Positions 43,579 to 53,414 of a DNA stretch of 64,000 bases are shown here, piece after piece. Positions within the stretch are counted from its first letter, which is position 1; each line of letters begins with the position of its first letter. A program made the position numbers and the translations under genes. Origin of the DNA: an uncultured Paracoccaceae bacterium. Lineage in GTDB: Bacteria > Pseudomonadota > Alphaproteobacteria > Rhodobacterales > Rhodobacteraceae. Location: NCBI GenBank assembly GCA_947496605.1, contig CANMDF010000002.1, forward strand, positions 806,001 through 870,000, given 5' to 3'. Below the pieces are notes generated by a model. The model was not told the DNA's origin. It saw nothing but the letters and a program-made list of their open reading frames with translations, and searched no databases.

Positions 43579-44712
43579 CTATTTTTGACGGCGATACCAG
43601 CTGGTCAAGTCTTGTGGCGCATTCTGTGCGATCGGCATCGTGTCTTCAGGTTCTGGGGCTTGGGGTTTGTCAAAGGTCAAAGCCTTTGATGTGACCAGTC
43701 GGATGATGCGCTTTGGAGGTAGACCATTTGGATCGGGTGTTTCGGCTGCTTCTTCAACAGCTGCCGGTGCAACGTCCTCGGCCACCTCTTCCGCGACAAT
43801 TGGTTCTTCAGGCTCATCAACAACAACTTGTACGACAGGGTGCTCAGGTTTCTGATCACCGCGCAATTGAACCAGTACAGCGGATGTGTCGACGGGCGCT
43901 GCTTTTTCGGCGACCTGACGTTCGCCCAGTTTGATCACTGTGAATGCAGTGTTGTCTTGATCAGGATCAGCAAGCGCATCAACAGCGGCCAATAGCGCGT
44001 GGGAAATCTTGCTGCTGCGCTTTGACTTGTTGTCATTCAAAATTTGCGCAATTTGATCGTTCGAAAGGAACTGAAGACCGTCGCTTGCGACAATAATAAT
44101 ATCACCTGGCAAGACAGTCGTTGCATCATCGGGACAGTCGATTTTATCGATATCGATTCCGGCAATGGCGGACGTCAATGTGTTCCGGTCGGGGTGGTTG
44201 CGCCCGACTTCTTCGGTCATCGCGCCGACTTTGACCATCATGTCAATTTGGGGCGCCATAGAGTGATCTTGGTTCAATTGGCGCAGTTCGCCGTCACGGA
44301 ACAAGAATAAGGGCGAGTCACCGACGGACACCCAGAAAAGTTCGTCACCACGAATAATTGTCGCCAGAAGGGTTGAACCCATTCCGTGCGATTCTGGGTC
44401 ATTTTCAATATACTGCGTGATACGGTCGTTTGCGGCGGATGCGGTATTGTAGAGAAGACCAGAAATATCTGTGATCTGCTTTTCCAGCAGCATCTCTTTC
44501 ATCTTGATGTTGCAAAACACCTCGGACATGACCAGCGCGCTTGCGATGTCGCCGGACATATGCCCACCCATTCCATCTGCGAGAACGGCAAAGCCGGTTT
44601 CCTGTCCTTGGGGGAAGCTGGCGATCAAGCTATCTTCTTGATAGTCTCTGCCACCTTTAATTGCTGCTGTTGCAACGTCGAACCTGAGAGTGCTTTTAAC
44701 CAACTTAATCAT
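43579..44712 (-). CDS. PP2C-type serine/threonine protein phosphatase
   Basis: 377 residues. PP2C metal-site motifs: GGRDYQEDSLIASF, VLADGMGGHMSG, WVSVGDSPLFLFRDGELRQLNQDHSM, VASDGLQFLS and DNTAFTVIKLG. The catalytic domain is about 1-265. The C-terminal 110 residues are Pro/Glu/Val-rich and probably disordered (EPEHPVVQVVVDEPEEPIVAEEVAEDVAPA), ending in a basic stretch. It reverses Ser/Thr phosphorylation; no partner kinase is in the window. Lies 307 bp from ppx. Confidence 0.92.
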   Translation of the reverse strand: MIKLVKSTLRFDVATAAIKGGRDYQEDSLIASFPQGQETGFAVLADGMGGHMSGDIASALVMSEVFCNIKMKEMLLEKQITDISGLLYNTASAANDRITQYIENDPESHGMGSTLLATIIRGDELFWVSVGDSPLFLFRDGELRQLNQDHSMAPQIDMMVKVGAMTEEVGRNHPDRNTLTSAIAGIDIDKIDCPDDATTVLPGDIIIVASDGLQFLSNDQIAQILNDNKSKRSSKISHALLAAVDALADPDQDNTAFTVIKLGERQVAEKAAPVDTSAVLVQLRGDQKPEHPVVQVVVDEPEEPIVAEEVAEDVAPAAVEEAAETPDPNGLPPKRIIRLVTSKALTFDKPQAPEPEDTMPIAQNAPQDLTSWYRRQK

Positions 44713-45019
44713 CCAAACATACGTGTCGTACCAAACCTGGCGCGACGATACTCACTAAAGCGAAAGCGTCTTAGGCGTAACTTCGCTTGTACGAACAACA
44801 AAAGCTAGAAAAATGAGGCGGAAATCGGACATTTGGGTGTCAAAAAGGCGTTTGTTAATTTTGTGTTTAATTTTCTGCCCCTTATAGGCAATTTTTCAGA
44901 AACAAAAATCTATATATTGATTTATTGTTCAAATTTACGCGCGTCATTTTTGGCGAGAATGTGTCCTAGGGTCACCTATCAAATGGAATCACAGGCCCGT
45001 GACCCGATATCGCCGCGCG
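44713..45019. other. 307-bp A+T-rich intergenic region between PP2C gene and ppx
   Basis: Both flanking genes are on the minus strand, so this is the 3' flank of ppx and the 5' flank of the PP2C gene. It is clearly A+T-richer than its surroundings (44850-44940) and contains TATATATTGA-like promoter sequence and a near-CtrA site (TTAA-N8-TTAA). No ORF here is credible: the entries 44386-44808 and 44833-45030 are spurious. No terminator hairpin seen. Confidence 0.5.
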
Positions 45020-46567
45020 TTACTTCGTAAACTTGACTGTTCCTGACGCATCCATCGCTGCCGCAAGCGCATCAAAGCGCGACTGCGCGACTTCGCCGAA
45101 AAGCGGTCGCGCGTGTTCTGTCAGGCTTAACGTCAGCTCTCGCTTCTTCGGCTTCCACTGCAAGGTGCCGGGTTCTTCGTCGGCGGTTAGCCACAACATC
45201 GCACCTAACCTCATTGCTTTGCCCAGAATTTCGGCCTCTTTGATCTGTCCTTCATCCAGAAGGGCGAACAAAGGGTCAAAGCGGGGGCTAGAGGATTTGC
45301 TGGTATAGCGGTTCATCAAGGCCAAGCCTAACAAGACGCGTTCATAGTGCTTAAGACCGCCCAAGTTCGCTCGTGTCGCATTATCGAATGTCACCTCAGC
45401 GCGATAGTCGGGGTGGGCACGCCAACTGACGTCATGCAAAAGGCACGCTGCCTTGATAATCCGTTTGCGCTGCCAATTTGCACGTGGAAACAAAGGCTTA
45501 ATGAATTCATACAAGACCCGGCCAAACCCAGGAAGGCGGGCATCTTTCGCTTCGGCGAACCGGCATGCCTCGACCAAAGGATCGCGTTCGCGCAAGGCAC
45601 GCGGCATTTGTTCATAAAGCATACCTTCGCGGATACCGTAAGACGACACCGCTACGTCCTTTGGTTTAAAGGTCCGCATCAGTTCTTTGAGAACAATAGA
45701 AGCCAAAGGCACAAGCGACATACGGCTGTCGGAAATGTTACAACGGCTACGCAGGTCTTGGAGGTCGGATTTACGGATGTATTCAGCTGTCTTGCTAATC
45801 TGTCGGGCGCTCATGCGGTATTCGTGAAGCACGGTGAGCGGATAGGTGCGACGTTCCATATCCACACGCGCAATGGCCCGCCAAGATCCGCCAACAAGGA
45901 ACAGACGCATGCCTGTGGCATTGCCCATTTCATCATGCAGTTTTTCCATCGTCTCGCGCACATAGGCTTTGACGGCTTTGCGCCCACCCTTGATTTCCCG
46001 CAGCTTCAGCGGGCCAAGTGCGGATGAGAGCCGTCGACCAACACGCCCATCAGCAAGATCTGCAAGCTCCATCGAGGATCCCCCGATATCGCAGACAAGC
46101 CCATAGCTGCCGGGCCAGCCCAAAAGCACACCTTGTGCCGAAAGGCGGGCTTCTTCTTTGCCGTCGATAATCCAGAGTTTAACGCCCGTTTCGCGCAAGA
46201 CTTCGGCTTGGAAATCTGCGCCATCAGAGGCTTCACGGACGGCAGCCGTTGCAACTGCGGTCAACGGTGGAATACCCATACCTTGCGCCAGCGCCGCAAA
46301 ACGCCGGATAGCGGAAATCGCGCGCAAACGCCCTTCCGGGTTTAGATGGCCGGTCTGCGTCAGCCCTGCACCCAAGGCGCACATGATCTTTTCATTGTAA
46401 AAGTAGGCGGGGGAACGTGCGGCCCCATCAAACACCACCAAGCGAACCGAGTTAGACCCAACATCGATCACTCCGACACGGCTGAGCCGTTTGGCGGCCG
46501 CATCTTCAAAAAGTGGTCGCCCAAACGGACCCCAGTCGATCGTGTCTTCAGCTGGCGCTAGTGTCAT
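45020..46567 (-). CDS. ppx: Exopolyphosphatase (Ppx/GppA family)
   Basis: 515 residues. ASKHA-fold motifs: RVGVIDVGSNSVRLVVFD (phosphate 1), VCDIGGSSMELADL (phosphate 2) and ERRTYPLTVLHEYRMS. The C-terminal half is an HD-type helical domain (ACLLHDVSWRAHPDYRA). It splits terminal phosphate from polyphosphate or pppGpp. Directly follows ppk1 (37 bp) on the same strand, so synthesis and breakdown of polyphosphate are paired. Confidence 0.94.
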   Translation of the reverse strand: MTLAPAEDTIDWGPFGRPLFEDAAAKRLSRVGVIDVGSNSVRLVVFDGAARSPAYFYNEKIMCALGAGLTQTGHLNPEGRLRAISAIRRFAALAQGMGIPPLTAVATAAVREASDGADFQAEVLRETGVKLWIIDGKEEARLSAQGVLLGWPGSYGLVCDIGGSSMELADLADGRVGRRLSSALGPLKLREIKGGRKAVKAYVRETMEKLHDEMGNATGMRLFLVGGSWRAIARVDMERRTYPLTVLHEYRMSARQISKTAEYIRKSDLQDLRSRCNISDSRMSLVPLASIVLKELMRTFKPKDVAVSSYGIREGMLYEQMPRALRERDPLVEACRFAEAKDARLPGFGRVLYEFIKPLFPRANWQRKRIIKAACLLHDVSWRAHPDYRAEVTFDNATRANLGGLKHYERVLLGLALMNRYTSKSSSPRFDPLFALLDEGQIKEAEILGKAMRLGAMLWLTADEEPGTLQWKPKKRELTLSLTEHARPLFGEVAQSRFDALAAAMDASGTVKFTK

Positions 46568-46604
46568 CGAAAACCTCGATCGTCATTCCGGCAAAAGATA
46601 TTCA

Positions 46605-48773
46605 TTAATCATCCGTATGCGTCAACTGTGGAACATCTGATGCGCCGGCTGATCCGCGTCCAGACAGTGACGGGTTCTCCATAAAGAAGCGGTGACAATT
46701 AAATGCGAATGTACCGTCATCATAGGTGGCCCGCGTAAAACTGCCGTCTGCCGACATCACCCAGCTTTGTGCAATGTCGGCCATGTTGGCCGCCATGATC
46801 TGGCTAACAATCTGGGCTTTGACAGTCGCGTTCTTAATCTCGATCAGTGTCTCGACACGGCGGTTCAGGTTGCGCCCCATCCAATCGGCGGAACTGATAT
46901 AAACCTTGGCCTTTTTGGCAGGCAAGGCATGGCCGTTGCCAAAGCAAACAATCCGAGAGTGTTCCAAGAAACGCCCGACAATGGATTTCACCCGAATGTT
47001 TTCAGACAAACCCTTCACTCCGGGGCGTAATCCGCAGATGCCGCGCACGACAAGGCTGATTTTCACACCCGCTTGGCTGGCCGCATAAAGCGCGTCGATC
47101 ACGTCACTTTCAATAAGCGAATTCATCTTGGCCCAGATTTCGGCAGGTTTACCTGCGCGGGCGTTTTCAGCCTCGGTTGCGATCCGCTCCAACAGGGTTT
47201 GTTTGAGGTTTAGGGGTGAGATCGTGAGGTTCTCAAGCCCGTCGGGTTGAGCATATCCGGAAATGTAGTTGAATACTTTGGTCGCGTCGCGGCCCAGTTT
47301 CGTGTCACAGGTAAAAAGGCTCAGGTCCGTATAGATACGCGCTGTAATCGGATGATAATTACCTGTGCCAAAATGCGTATAGGTCACCAGTTTGTCACCT
47401 TCGCGGCGCACAACCGTACTGATCTTGGCGTGGGTTTTGTAATTCAAAAACCCATAGACAACGTGCGCGCCCGACCGTTCCAACCTGCGCGATTGTCGAA
47501 TATTTGCGGCCTCGTCAAAGCGTGCTTTCAGTTCAACCAATGCAGTCACGGATTTGCCGTCCTCTGCGGCCTCACAAAGGGCTTCGACGATGGGCGAGCG
47601 CTTGGACGTCCGGTAAAGTGTTTGTTTGATCGCGACCACATTGGGGTCGCGTGCCGCTTGGGTCAGGAACCGCACCACCATATCGAACGTTTCATAGGGG
47701 TGATGCAGCAGCATATCTTTCTGCCGGATCGCGGCGAACATATCACCATCGTGATCTTGCACCCGCTCAGGCACACGCGGCGTAAAGACAGGCCAAAGCA
47801 GGTCTGGGCGGCTATCCAGCACCAGTTCGCCAAGATCGGCGATCCCGATCAGCCCGTCGACCTCGACAACGGTATCTTCGGTTACATGCAGTTCTGACAT
47901 GATCAGCGATTTCAGCGCATTGGGTGCACCTTGTGAAATCTTAAGGCGGACAACCTCGCCACGTCGTCTGCGTTTTAATGCAGTCTCGAATTCGCGGACC
48001 AGATCTTCGGCTTCGTCTTCGAGTTCCAGATCGCTGTCGCGCAGGACCTTAAAGGCGCAATTCCCTTTGATCTTGTAGCCGGGGAACAGTCTGCCGATGT
48101 GCAACAGCAACAGCTCTTCAAGGGGCAGAAAGCGATGACCTGTTGCAGAAGGCAAAGGTACGAAACGGTCGATTTGCGCAGGGACTGGCAACAGCGATCG
48201 CAACTGACGTTTGTCGCTTGGACGTTCCAATTGCAAAGCCAGTGCAAAGCCTTCGTTAGGCAAGAATGGAAATGGATGTGCAGGGTCAATCGCGAGGGGC
48301 GATAGAACCGGAAAGACCTGATCAATAAAGACATCTTCCAGATAGTCGATGTCTTCGGGGCTGAGCGCGTGACGATCAAGGATGTGGATGTCCTGTGCTG
48401 CCATCTCGGCCTGCAAGGCAGTATACACGGCTTGCTGGCGCATCATCAAAGCGCGTGCATCTCGGTCGATCACCACCAGCTGCTCGGCCGGCGTAAGTCC
48501 ATCGAGGCCGGGTGTTACGTTACCCTCATTTGCAAGTTCACGCAGACCTGCCACGCGGACGGTATAGAATTCATCAAGGTTGGTTGCCGAAATCGACAAG
48601 AACCGCAGCCGTTCCAATAAAGGCACGCGTGGGTTTTCGGCTTCTTCCAGCACACGCCAGTTAAAGCTGATCCAGCTTAGCTCTCGGTTCACGAAGCGCG
48701 CGGGCGTTTCGAGATCGATATCTAATGTGGTGGGGGACGGGTAATCCCCCTCAAGAAAATTTGCGTCAGTCAT
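46605..48773 (-). CDS. ppk1: Polyphosphate kinase 1
   Basis: 722 residues. RFVNRELSWISFNWRVLEEAENPRVPLLERLRFLSISATNLDEFYTVRVAGLREL is the PPK1 N domain. Active-site segments HHPYETFDMVVRFLTQAARDPNVVAIKQTLYR and VYGFLNYKTHAKISTVVRREG (autophosphorylated His) are intact, with SSADWMGRNLNRRVE near the C-terminus. Makes polyphosphate from ATP. Start MTDANFLEG at 48773, 13 residues inside the ORF-track call. Confidence 0.95.
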   Translation of the reverse strand: MTDANFLEGDYPSPTTLDIDLETPARFVNRELSWISFNWRVLEEAENPRVPLLERLRFLSISATNLDEFYTVRVAGLRELANEGNVTPGLDGLTPAEQLVVIDRDARALMMRQQAVYTALQAEMAAQDIHILDRHALSPEDIDYLEDVFIDQVFPVLSPLAIDPAHPFPFLPNEGFALALQLERPSDKRQLRSLLPVPAQIDRFVPLPSATGHRFLPLEELLLLHIGRLFPGYKIKGNCAFKVLRDSDLELEDEAEDLVREFETALKRRRRGEVVRLKISQGAPNALKSLIMSELHVTEDTVVEVDGLIGIADLGELVLDSRPDLLWPVFTPRVPERVQDHDGDMFAAIRQKDMLLHHPYETFDMVVRFLTQAARDPNVVAIKQTLYRTSKRSPIVEALCEAAEDGKSVTALVELKARFDEAANIRQSRRLERSGAHVVYGFLNYKTHAKISTVVRREGDKLVTYTHFGTGNYHPITARIYTDLSLFTCDTKLGRDATKVFNYISGYAQPDGLENLTISPLNLKQTLLERIATEAENARAGKPAEIWAKMNSLIESDVIDALYAASQAGVKISLVVRGICGLRPGVKGLSENIRVKSIVGRFLEHSRIVCFGNGHALPAKKAKVYISSADWMGRNLNRRVETLIEIKNATVKAQIVSQIMAANMADIAQSWVMSADGSFTRATYDDGTFAFNCHRFFMENPSLSGRGSAGASDVPQLTHTDD

Positions 48774-48823
48774 GGGGCCTTTTCGGACCGCATTGGTGCG
48801 GTGCTGGCGCAAGTATCGCGGTG

Positions 48824-49483
48824 TCAGCTAGCGTTGTCCAGCAACTCGGCGGCGAGGGTTTTGTTGATCTTGCGCCCTTGCGCCAGGGCAGCCGCGTCAA
48901 GGCGGGCGACGATCTCTGCGGCAGCGGCAAAAGAGCGTTCAATCCGTGTCGCCAGATACTGCACCAAGGCAGGTTGCGGGTTGATCTGGCGGTCTGCAAA
49001 AAGCTTCATGATCAGTGCTGAAAGTAGCGCGTCATCGGGGTCGGCGATTTGCACGACTGCTGTGGCCTGCATACGGCTGGCAAGATCGGGTAGGGCGATA
49101 GGCCAGCGGCTGGGTGCTTGGTCAGAGGTCATCAGCAGCGTACCACCCACACCGCGCAGATTGTTGTGCAGGTGAAACACGGCTTCTTCTGCGGTGTTTG
49201 GCAGCAGCTCCATGTCTTCAATGACGACAGTCGTCGCATCGGTTTGAAAGCCAGAAGCAATGTCTGCAGCTGCAATCAATAACGCGTCGCTTTGAGTTTG
49301 AAACACCCGCGCCAAATGGCTTTTCCCGCATCCCTTTGGTCCGATGACCGCTATTTTGTGTTCCGGCCACGTTTCAGGTGCTGCAAGCATCGCAAAGGCC
49401 TGCGCGTTTGCTTCAGAGACAAAGAAATCATCCGGCCCCAGCGCAACGCCCGTTGGCCAGTCAAATGCAAGCTGATCTGACAT
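48824..49483 (-). CDS. hdaA: DnaA-related regulator of replication initiation HdaA
   Basis: 219 residues, DnaA domain III-like AAA+ module. MSDQLAFDWPTGVALGPDDFFVSEANAQAFAML matches the Hda N-terminus with the clamp-binding QLAFDW motif. Walker A is GPKGCGKSHLAR; Walker B region is VVIEDMELL. It promotes hydrolysis of DnaA-ATP together with the sliding clamp. The 3' end is 50 bp before ppk1 and the start abuts the permease stop, suggesting a four-gene minus-strand unit. Confidence 0.92.
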   Translation of the reverse strand: MSDQLAFDWPTGVALGPDDFFVSEANAQAFAMLAAPETWPEHKIAVIGPKGCGKSHLARVFQTQSDALLIAAADIASGFQTDATTVVIEDMELLPNTAEEAVFHLHNNLRGVGGTLLMTSDQAPSRWPIALPDLASRMQATAVVQIADPDDALLSALIMKLFADRQINPQPALVQYLATRIERSFAAAAEIVARLDAAALAQGRKINKTLAAELLDNAS

Positions 49484-50587
49484 CTATTCGCCCCCGGATT
49501 GCCCACGGTACAGTAGGCTTTGGCGGTATTGTCCGATGCCCCAGCGTGCCACGACGCCGATAATGGCAGCGATAGGTACGGCGACTAGCATACCGACAAA
49601 GCCAAACAGGGACCCAAAGACCGACAGCGCAAAAAGCAGCCAGACAGGGTGCAAGCCTACGGATTCACCGACAAGCTTGGGCGTCAGAATGTTGCCCTCT
49701 AGAAACTGGCCAAGGCCAAAGATCCCCGCGACAATCCCGATCCGCAGCCAGTTCGTGACGTAGGATACAGTCTCGCCATCGACGACCTCAACGGCGCCCC
49801 AAAACTGGAACAACGCCAAACCGACGGCGAGAACACCACCGACCAATGCGCCAACATAAGGGATGAAAGTAATCAGCCCTGCGATGAATCCAACAATCAA
49901 GCCAAAGTTCAGCCCGGCCAACATCAGCGCGACGGCATAGTAAGTGCCCAAGACCAAACACACAGTGCCTTGGCCCCGAATAAATGATGCCAAGGTCGCG
50001 TCAATCTCACGCGCCAGCATACGGACCGTTTCAACGTGGTCGCGCGGCAGCATTTCATCGATCTTGGCAGTCATGTTGTCCCAGTCCAACAGCATGTAAA
50101 CCGCGACAACGGGAACAACGACGATCAGCACAAGGATGTTGATCAGCCCAAGCGCTGATGACAGCAGTCCGTTCACCAACTCACCGCCTTTGGACTGGAT
50201 CGTCTCACCAATCGCCAAAAGCTGTTGGTAAGCGACACTTTGGTTGTCCATCAACTGCGGAAAGCGTTCGGTCAGGCCTGTGCGCAAGCGGTCAAAAAGT
50301 TCGGGTGCTGTGTTAATCAGGGCTGCGGTTTGCTGCACCAATGTAGGGATGACCAGCAGAACCAACAGCACAAAGATCAGGATGGCAGCCAAGGTAATAA
50401 TTGCGACGGCCGCCATCCGGCTGCACCCGGCGCGTTCTAATCTGTCAGCGACCGGATCAAGGCAATAGGCAATGGCCCCGCCCAGAACAAATGGCAGGAT
50501 CACATCGCCCAAAAACCACAAGGCCGCCAGAAAGACCGCCGTGGCAATGCCCCAATATTTCGCTTGTTGTCCGACAGGAAGTGCCAT
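49484..50587 (-). CDS. AI-2E-type (PerM) membrane permease
   Basis: 367 residues, about eight predicted membrane helices. The PerM/UPF0118 pattern is seen: VILPFVLGGAIAYCLDPVADRLERAGCSR, AVYMLLDWDNMTAKIDEMLPRDH, LGTYYAVALMLAGLNFGLIVGFIAGLITFIPYVGALVG and GQFLEGNILTPKLVGESVGLHPVWLLFALSVFG. Family members have been linked to autoinducer-2 export and Na+/H+ antiport. The stop codon directly touches the hdaA start. Confidence 0.9.
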   Translation of the reverse strand: MALPVGQQAKYWGIATAVFLAALWFLGDVILPFVLGGAIAYCLDPVADRLERAGCSRMAAVAIITLAAILIFVLLVLLVIPTLVQQTAALINTAPELFDRLRTGLTERFPQLMDNQSVAYQQLLAIGETIQSKGGELVNGLLSSALGLINILVLIVVVPVVAVYMLLDWDNMTAKIDEMLPRDHVETVRMLAREIDATLASFIRGQGTVCLVLGTYYAVALMLAGLNFGLIVGFIAGLITFIPYVGALVGGVLAVGLALFQFWGAVEVVDGETVSYVTNWLRIGIVAGIFGLGQFLEGNILTPKLVGESVGLHPVWLLFALSVFGSLFGFVGMLVAVPIAAIIGVVARWGIGQYRQSLLYRGQSGGE

Positions 50588-50656
50588 GCATGATCCGTTT
50601 CTATTTGTTTTAATAGATGCGGTATGCGGCTGGTTGGTGCAAGGGTGGCACGCAAA

Positions 50657-51244
50657 TTACTGCGACTGCGCGACTCGCGCTGAGATATCAAGCTGGATGG
50701 TGTCGTCGACAATATCGCTATAGCCCGACGCGCCAAAGGCCGAGCGGCTGACAGCCCCACTGATGCGAAAGCTCAGCTGGCTCAGGTCCCCCTCTGCGGT
50801 TCCTTGCTGGCGGAAAACAGCTGCGTTCAATGTGACGGGCAGCGTTACGCCGCGGATCGTCAAAAGCCCTTCGATGTCACCGCCTTCTGACAGATTGCGA
50901 GGGTTATTGGCACGGATGGCGGTGGACCTGAACCGGATTGTCGGATGGTTGCGTGCATCCAGCACACTGTTGGCTTTCAACGCTTCGGTCGCAAAGATCA
51001 GACCCGTTCGCGCGCCGCTAACATCGACGGTCACATCAACAGATGACGCCCCGAACTGTTGAAAATCAATTGCGATATCGGCGTTCAGCACTGGCATCGT
51101 GCCGCGGTTTTCAACACCCGTCAGCGTATAGACAAAGCCAACCTCAGAGCGGTCCTTTTGCAAGGCATAGGCGGTTGGTGCTGCAAAAACTGTCAGCGGA
51201 AAGAGCAAAAGCAATGCAGTGGTCAGAAAGCGAAGGCGGGTCAT
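50657..51244 (-). CDS. YceI-family periplasmic protein
   Basis: 195 residues with a signal peptide (MTRLRFLTTALLLLFPLTVFA-A). The beta-barrel lipocalin-like YceI domain is recognisable: SEVGFVYTLTGVENRGTMPVLNADIAIDFQQF, FATEALKANSVLDARNHPTIRFRS, EGLLTIRGVTLPVTLNA and GASGYSDIVDDTIQLDISA. It probably binds a polyisoprenoid such as a quinone. AAGGA fits the second ATG (51244) better than the ORF-track start (51253). Confidence 0.9.
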   Translation of the reverse strand: MTRLRFLTTALLLLFPLTVFAAPTAYALQKDRSEVGFVYTLTGVENRGTMPVLNADIAIDFQQFGASSVDVTVDVSGARTGLIFATEALKANSVLDARNHPTIRFRSTAIRANNPRNLSEGGDIEGLLTIRGVTLPVTLNAAVFRQQGTAEGDLSQLSFRISGAVSRSAFGASGYSDIVDDTIQLDISARVAQSQ

Positions 51245-51401
51245 ATGGGTCATCCTTGGAGTGCGTTGATCATAAGGTGTCTACGCACCAGCCTGCGATA
51301 TTATTCGCTGCTCTCGCGGATCTGTGATGTCAGTGCTTGCGAGGGCGCACGCTGCCGCTTACACCGTTGCCCAACACATCCATCCAAGAAAGTCATTAAC
51401 C

Positions 51402-52742
51402 ATGCGTCTCAGCCGCTATTTCCTACCCGTCCTCAAAGAAACGCCGCGCGAAGCGCAGATCGTCAGCCACCGCTACATGTTGCAGGCGGGGATGATCAAG
51501 CAGGCCTCGGCTGGAATTTACTCATGGCTGCCGCTTGGTTTTAAGGTGCTGCGTAAGATCGAGAACATCGTACATGAAGAACAGGCCCGTGCGGGTCATA
51601 TCGCAATCCAGATGCCGACGATCCAATCGGCTGATCTTTGGCGCGAAAGTGGTCGTTACGATGCTTACGGTGAAGAAATGCTGCGCATCAAGGATCGTGG
51701 TGGGCGTGACATGCTGTTTACCCCAACGGCTGAGGAATTGGTCACAGATATTTTTCGCGCCCATGTGAACTCTTACAAAGATTTGCCGCTGACGCTTTAT
51801 CAAATCCAGTGGAAATTCCGCGACGAAGTCCGCCCACGCTTTGGCGTGATGCGCGGCCGCGAATTTTATATGAAAGACGGCTACAACTTTGACCTAACCA
51901 AAGAAGACGCGCTGCATGCGTACAACCGTCATTTGGTCAGCTACTTGCGCACCTATGAACGTATGGGCCTGCAAGCCATCCCAATGCGCGCCGACAGTGG
52001 CCCGATTGGTGGTGACGATACCCACGAGTTCCTTGTGCTGGCTGAAACGGGCGAGAGCGAGGTTTTCTATGACAGTGAGATCACCGATTTGAAATTTGGC
52101 GATCGCCAGATCGATTATGACGATAAGGCTGCTTGTCAGGCTGTGCTTGAAGAATTCACCAGCCGCTATGCCCGTACTGATGAAACTCACGATGAGGCGT
52201 TGTTCGCAGCGATTCCCGAGGAGCGGAAGCTCACGGCACGCGGTATCGAAGTTGGTCAGATTTTCTATTTCGGCACGAAGTACTCTGAAAGCATGGGTGC
52301 GTTGGTCGATGACGGGCAGGGCGGCAAGGTTCCTGTCCATATGGGTAGCCACGGTATTGGTGTGTCCCGTCTGCTGGGTGCTATTATTGAAGCAAGCCAC
52401 GACGACAAAGGTATTATCTGGCCTGAAGGTGTGACCCCGTTCCACTGCGGTATCCTGAACATGCGTTCAGGTGACGCCGCAGCCGATGCTGCGTGTGAGG
52501 CGCTTTATACGTCTCTGACAGCACTAGGCCTTGAGCCGCTGTATGATGACCGGGATGAGCGGGCAGGGGCCAAGTTTGGCACAATGGATATGATTGGCCT
52601 GCCTTGGCGGATCACTGTTGGCCCTCGCGGTCTGAAAAACGGTGTCGTTGAAGTGACCTGCCGCCGCACTGGCGAGAGCGAAGAGATGCCGCCCGAAGAC
52701 GCCGTGACGAAGATTGCGAAGATCTACGAAGGCATTGCATGA
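51402..52742 (+). CDS. proS: Prolyl-tRNA synthetase
   Basis: 446 residues, class II synthetase charging tRNAPro. [60 protein letters not shown] (start) and [34 protein letters not shown] (motif 2 region) are typical. The C-terminal anticodon domain is [16 protein letters not shown]-like. It is a short type and lacks the editing insertion found in long bacterial ProRS. The start at 51402 is chosen by family match; the ORF-track start is 26 codons earlier. Confidence 0.95.
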   Translation: MRLSRYFLPVLKETPREAQIVSHRYMLQAGMIKQASAGIYSWLPLGFKVLRKIENIVHEEQARAGHIAIQMPTIQSADLWRESGRYDAYGEEMLRIKDRGGRDMLFTPTAEELVTDIFRAHVNSYKDLPLTLYQIQWKFRDEVRPRFGVMRGREFYMKDGYNFDLTKEDALHAYNRHLVSYLRTYERMGLQAIPMRADSGPIGGDDTHEFLVLAETGESEVFYDSEITDLKFGDRQIDYDDKAACQAVLEEFTSRYARTDETHDEALFAAIPEERKLTARGIEVGQIFYFGTKYSESMGALVDDGQGGKVPVHMGSHGIGVSRLLGAIIEASHDDKGIIWPEGVTPFHCGILNMRSGDAAADAACEALYTSLTALGLEPLYDDRDERAGAKFGTMDMIGLPWRITVGPRGLKNGVVEVTCRRTGESEEMPPEDAVTKIAKIYEGIA

Positions 52743-53311
52743 GCCTGACTGAGGTTGATTGGTCGCTCATCCCGGCACCTGCCGATGATGGCAGGGCGGC
52801 GCATTTGGAGGGGCTGTCGCTGCCTGATGTGACGTTGCAAGCAACGACGGGACCAGCGGTCACCTTAGCTAACCTGCGCGGTCTTGTTGTTTTCTACGTC
52901 TACCCAATGACGGGTCGCCCTGATCGTGATTTGCCCGATGGATGGGATCAAATTCCGGGTGCGCGGGGATGTACGCCGCAATCCTGCGCATTTCGTGATC
53001 ACTATGCCGAATTGCGTGAATGGGGTGTCACAGCCCTTTTTGGCATCTCGACCCAAAGCCGCGATTATCAAATGGAAGCAGCCGCGCGGCTGCATTTGCC
53101 GTTTCCGCTGTTGTCAGACGCAGATCAATTGCTCGGCAAGGCCATGAATTTGCCCGGTATCGAAGTTGAAGGCGTGCATTTGCACAAACGTCTGACGATA
53201 ATCGTGCGGGACAGTGTGATAGCGAAAACATTCTACCCGGTGTTTCCCCCCGATCAAGACGCTGCGACTGTCATCGAATGGCTACGCGCAGACGCGGAAG
53301 AACGCGCATAG
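52739..53311 (+). CDS. Peroxiredoxin-like (AhpC/TSA) protein
   Basis: 190 residues, thioredoxin fold. The segment [38 protein letters not shown] holds the peroxidatic-type Cys (CTPQSC; the second Cys 5 residues on). It probably reduces peroxides. The sequence [22 protein letters not shown] in place of the usual PxDFTFVCPTE means it is a divergent BCP-like member. It overlaps proS by 4 bp (ATGA). Confidence 0.85.
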   Translation: MSLTEVDWSLIPAPADDGRAAHLEGLSLPDVTLQATTGPAVTLANLRGLVVFYVYPMTGRPDRDLPDGWDQIPGARGCTPQSCAFRDHYAELREWGVTALFGISTQSRDYQMEAAARLHLPFPLLSDADQLLGKAMNLPGIEVEGVHLHKRLTIIVRDSVIAKTFYPVFPPDQDAATVIEWLRADAEERA

Positions 53312-53414
53312 ACGTTTGAGGCGTTAACAAATTCGCCTAAACCTGCTATCGTGGAAAAAAACAAAACGTCACGAGGCAGCAGATGACGATAACTTCCCTG
53401 AATGGGGTTCTGAT

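Noticed and set aside
44855-44870. Possible CtrA site in the A+T-rich gap before ppx
   Set aside because: The spacing is TTAA-N8-TTAA; N7 gives TTTA. In such A+T-rich DNA this is likely chance.
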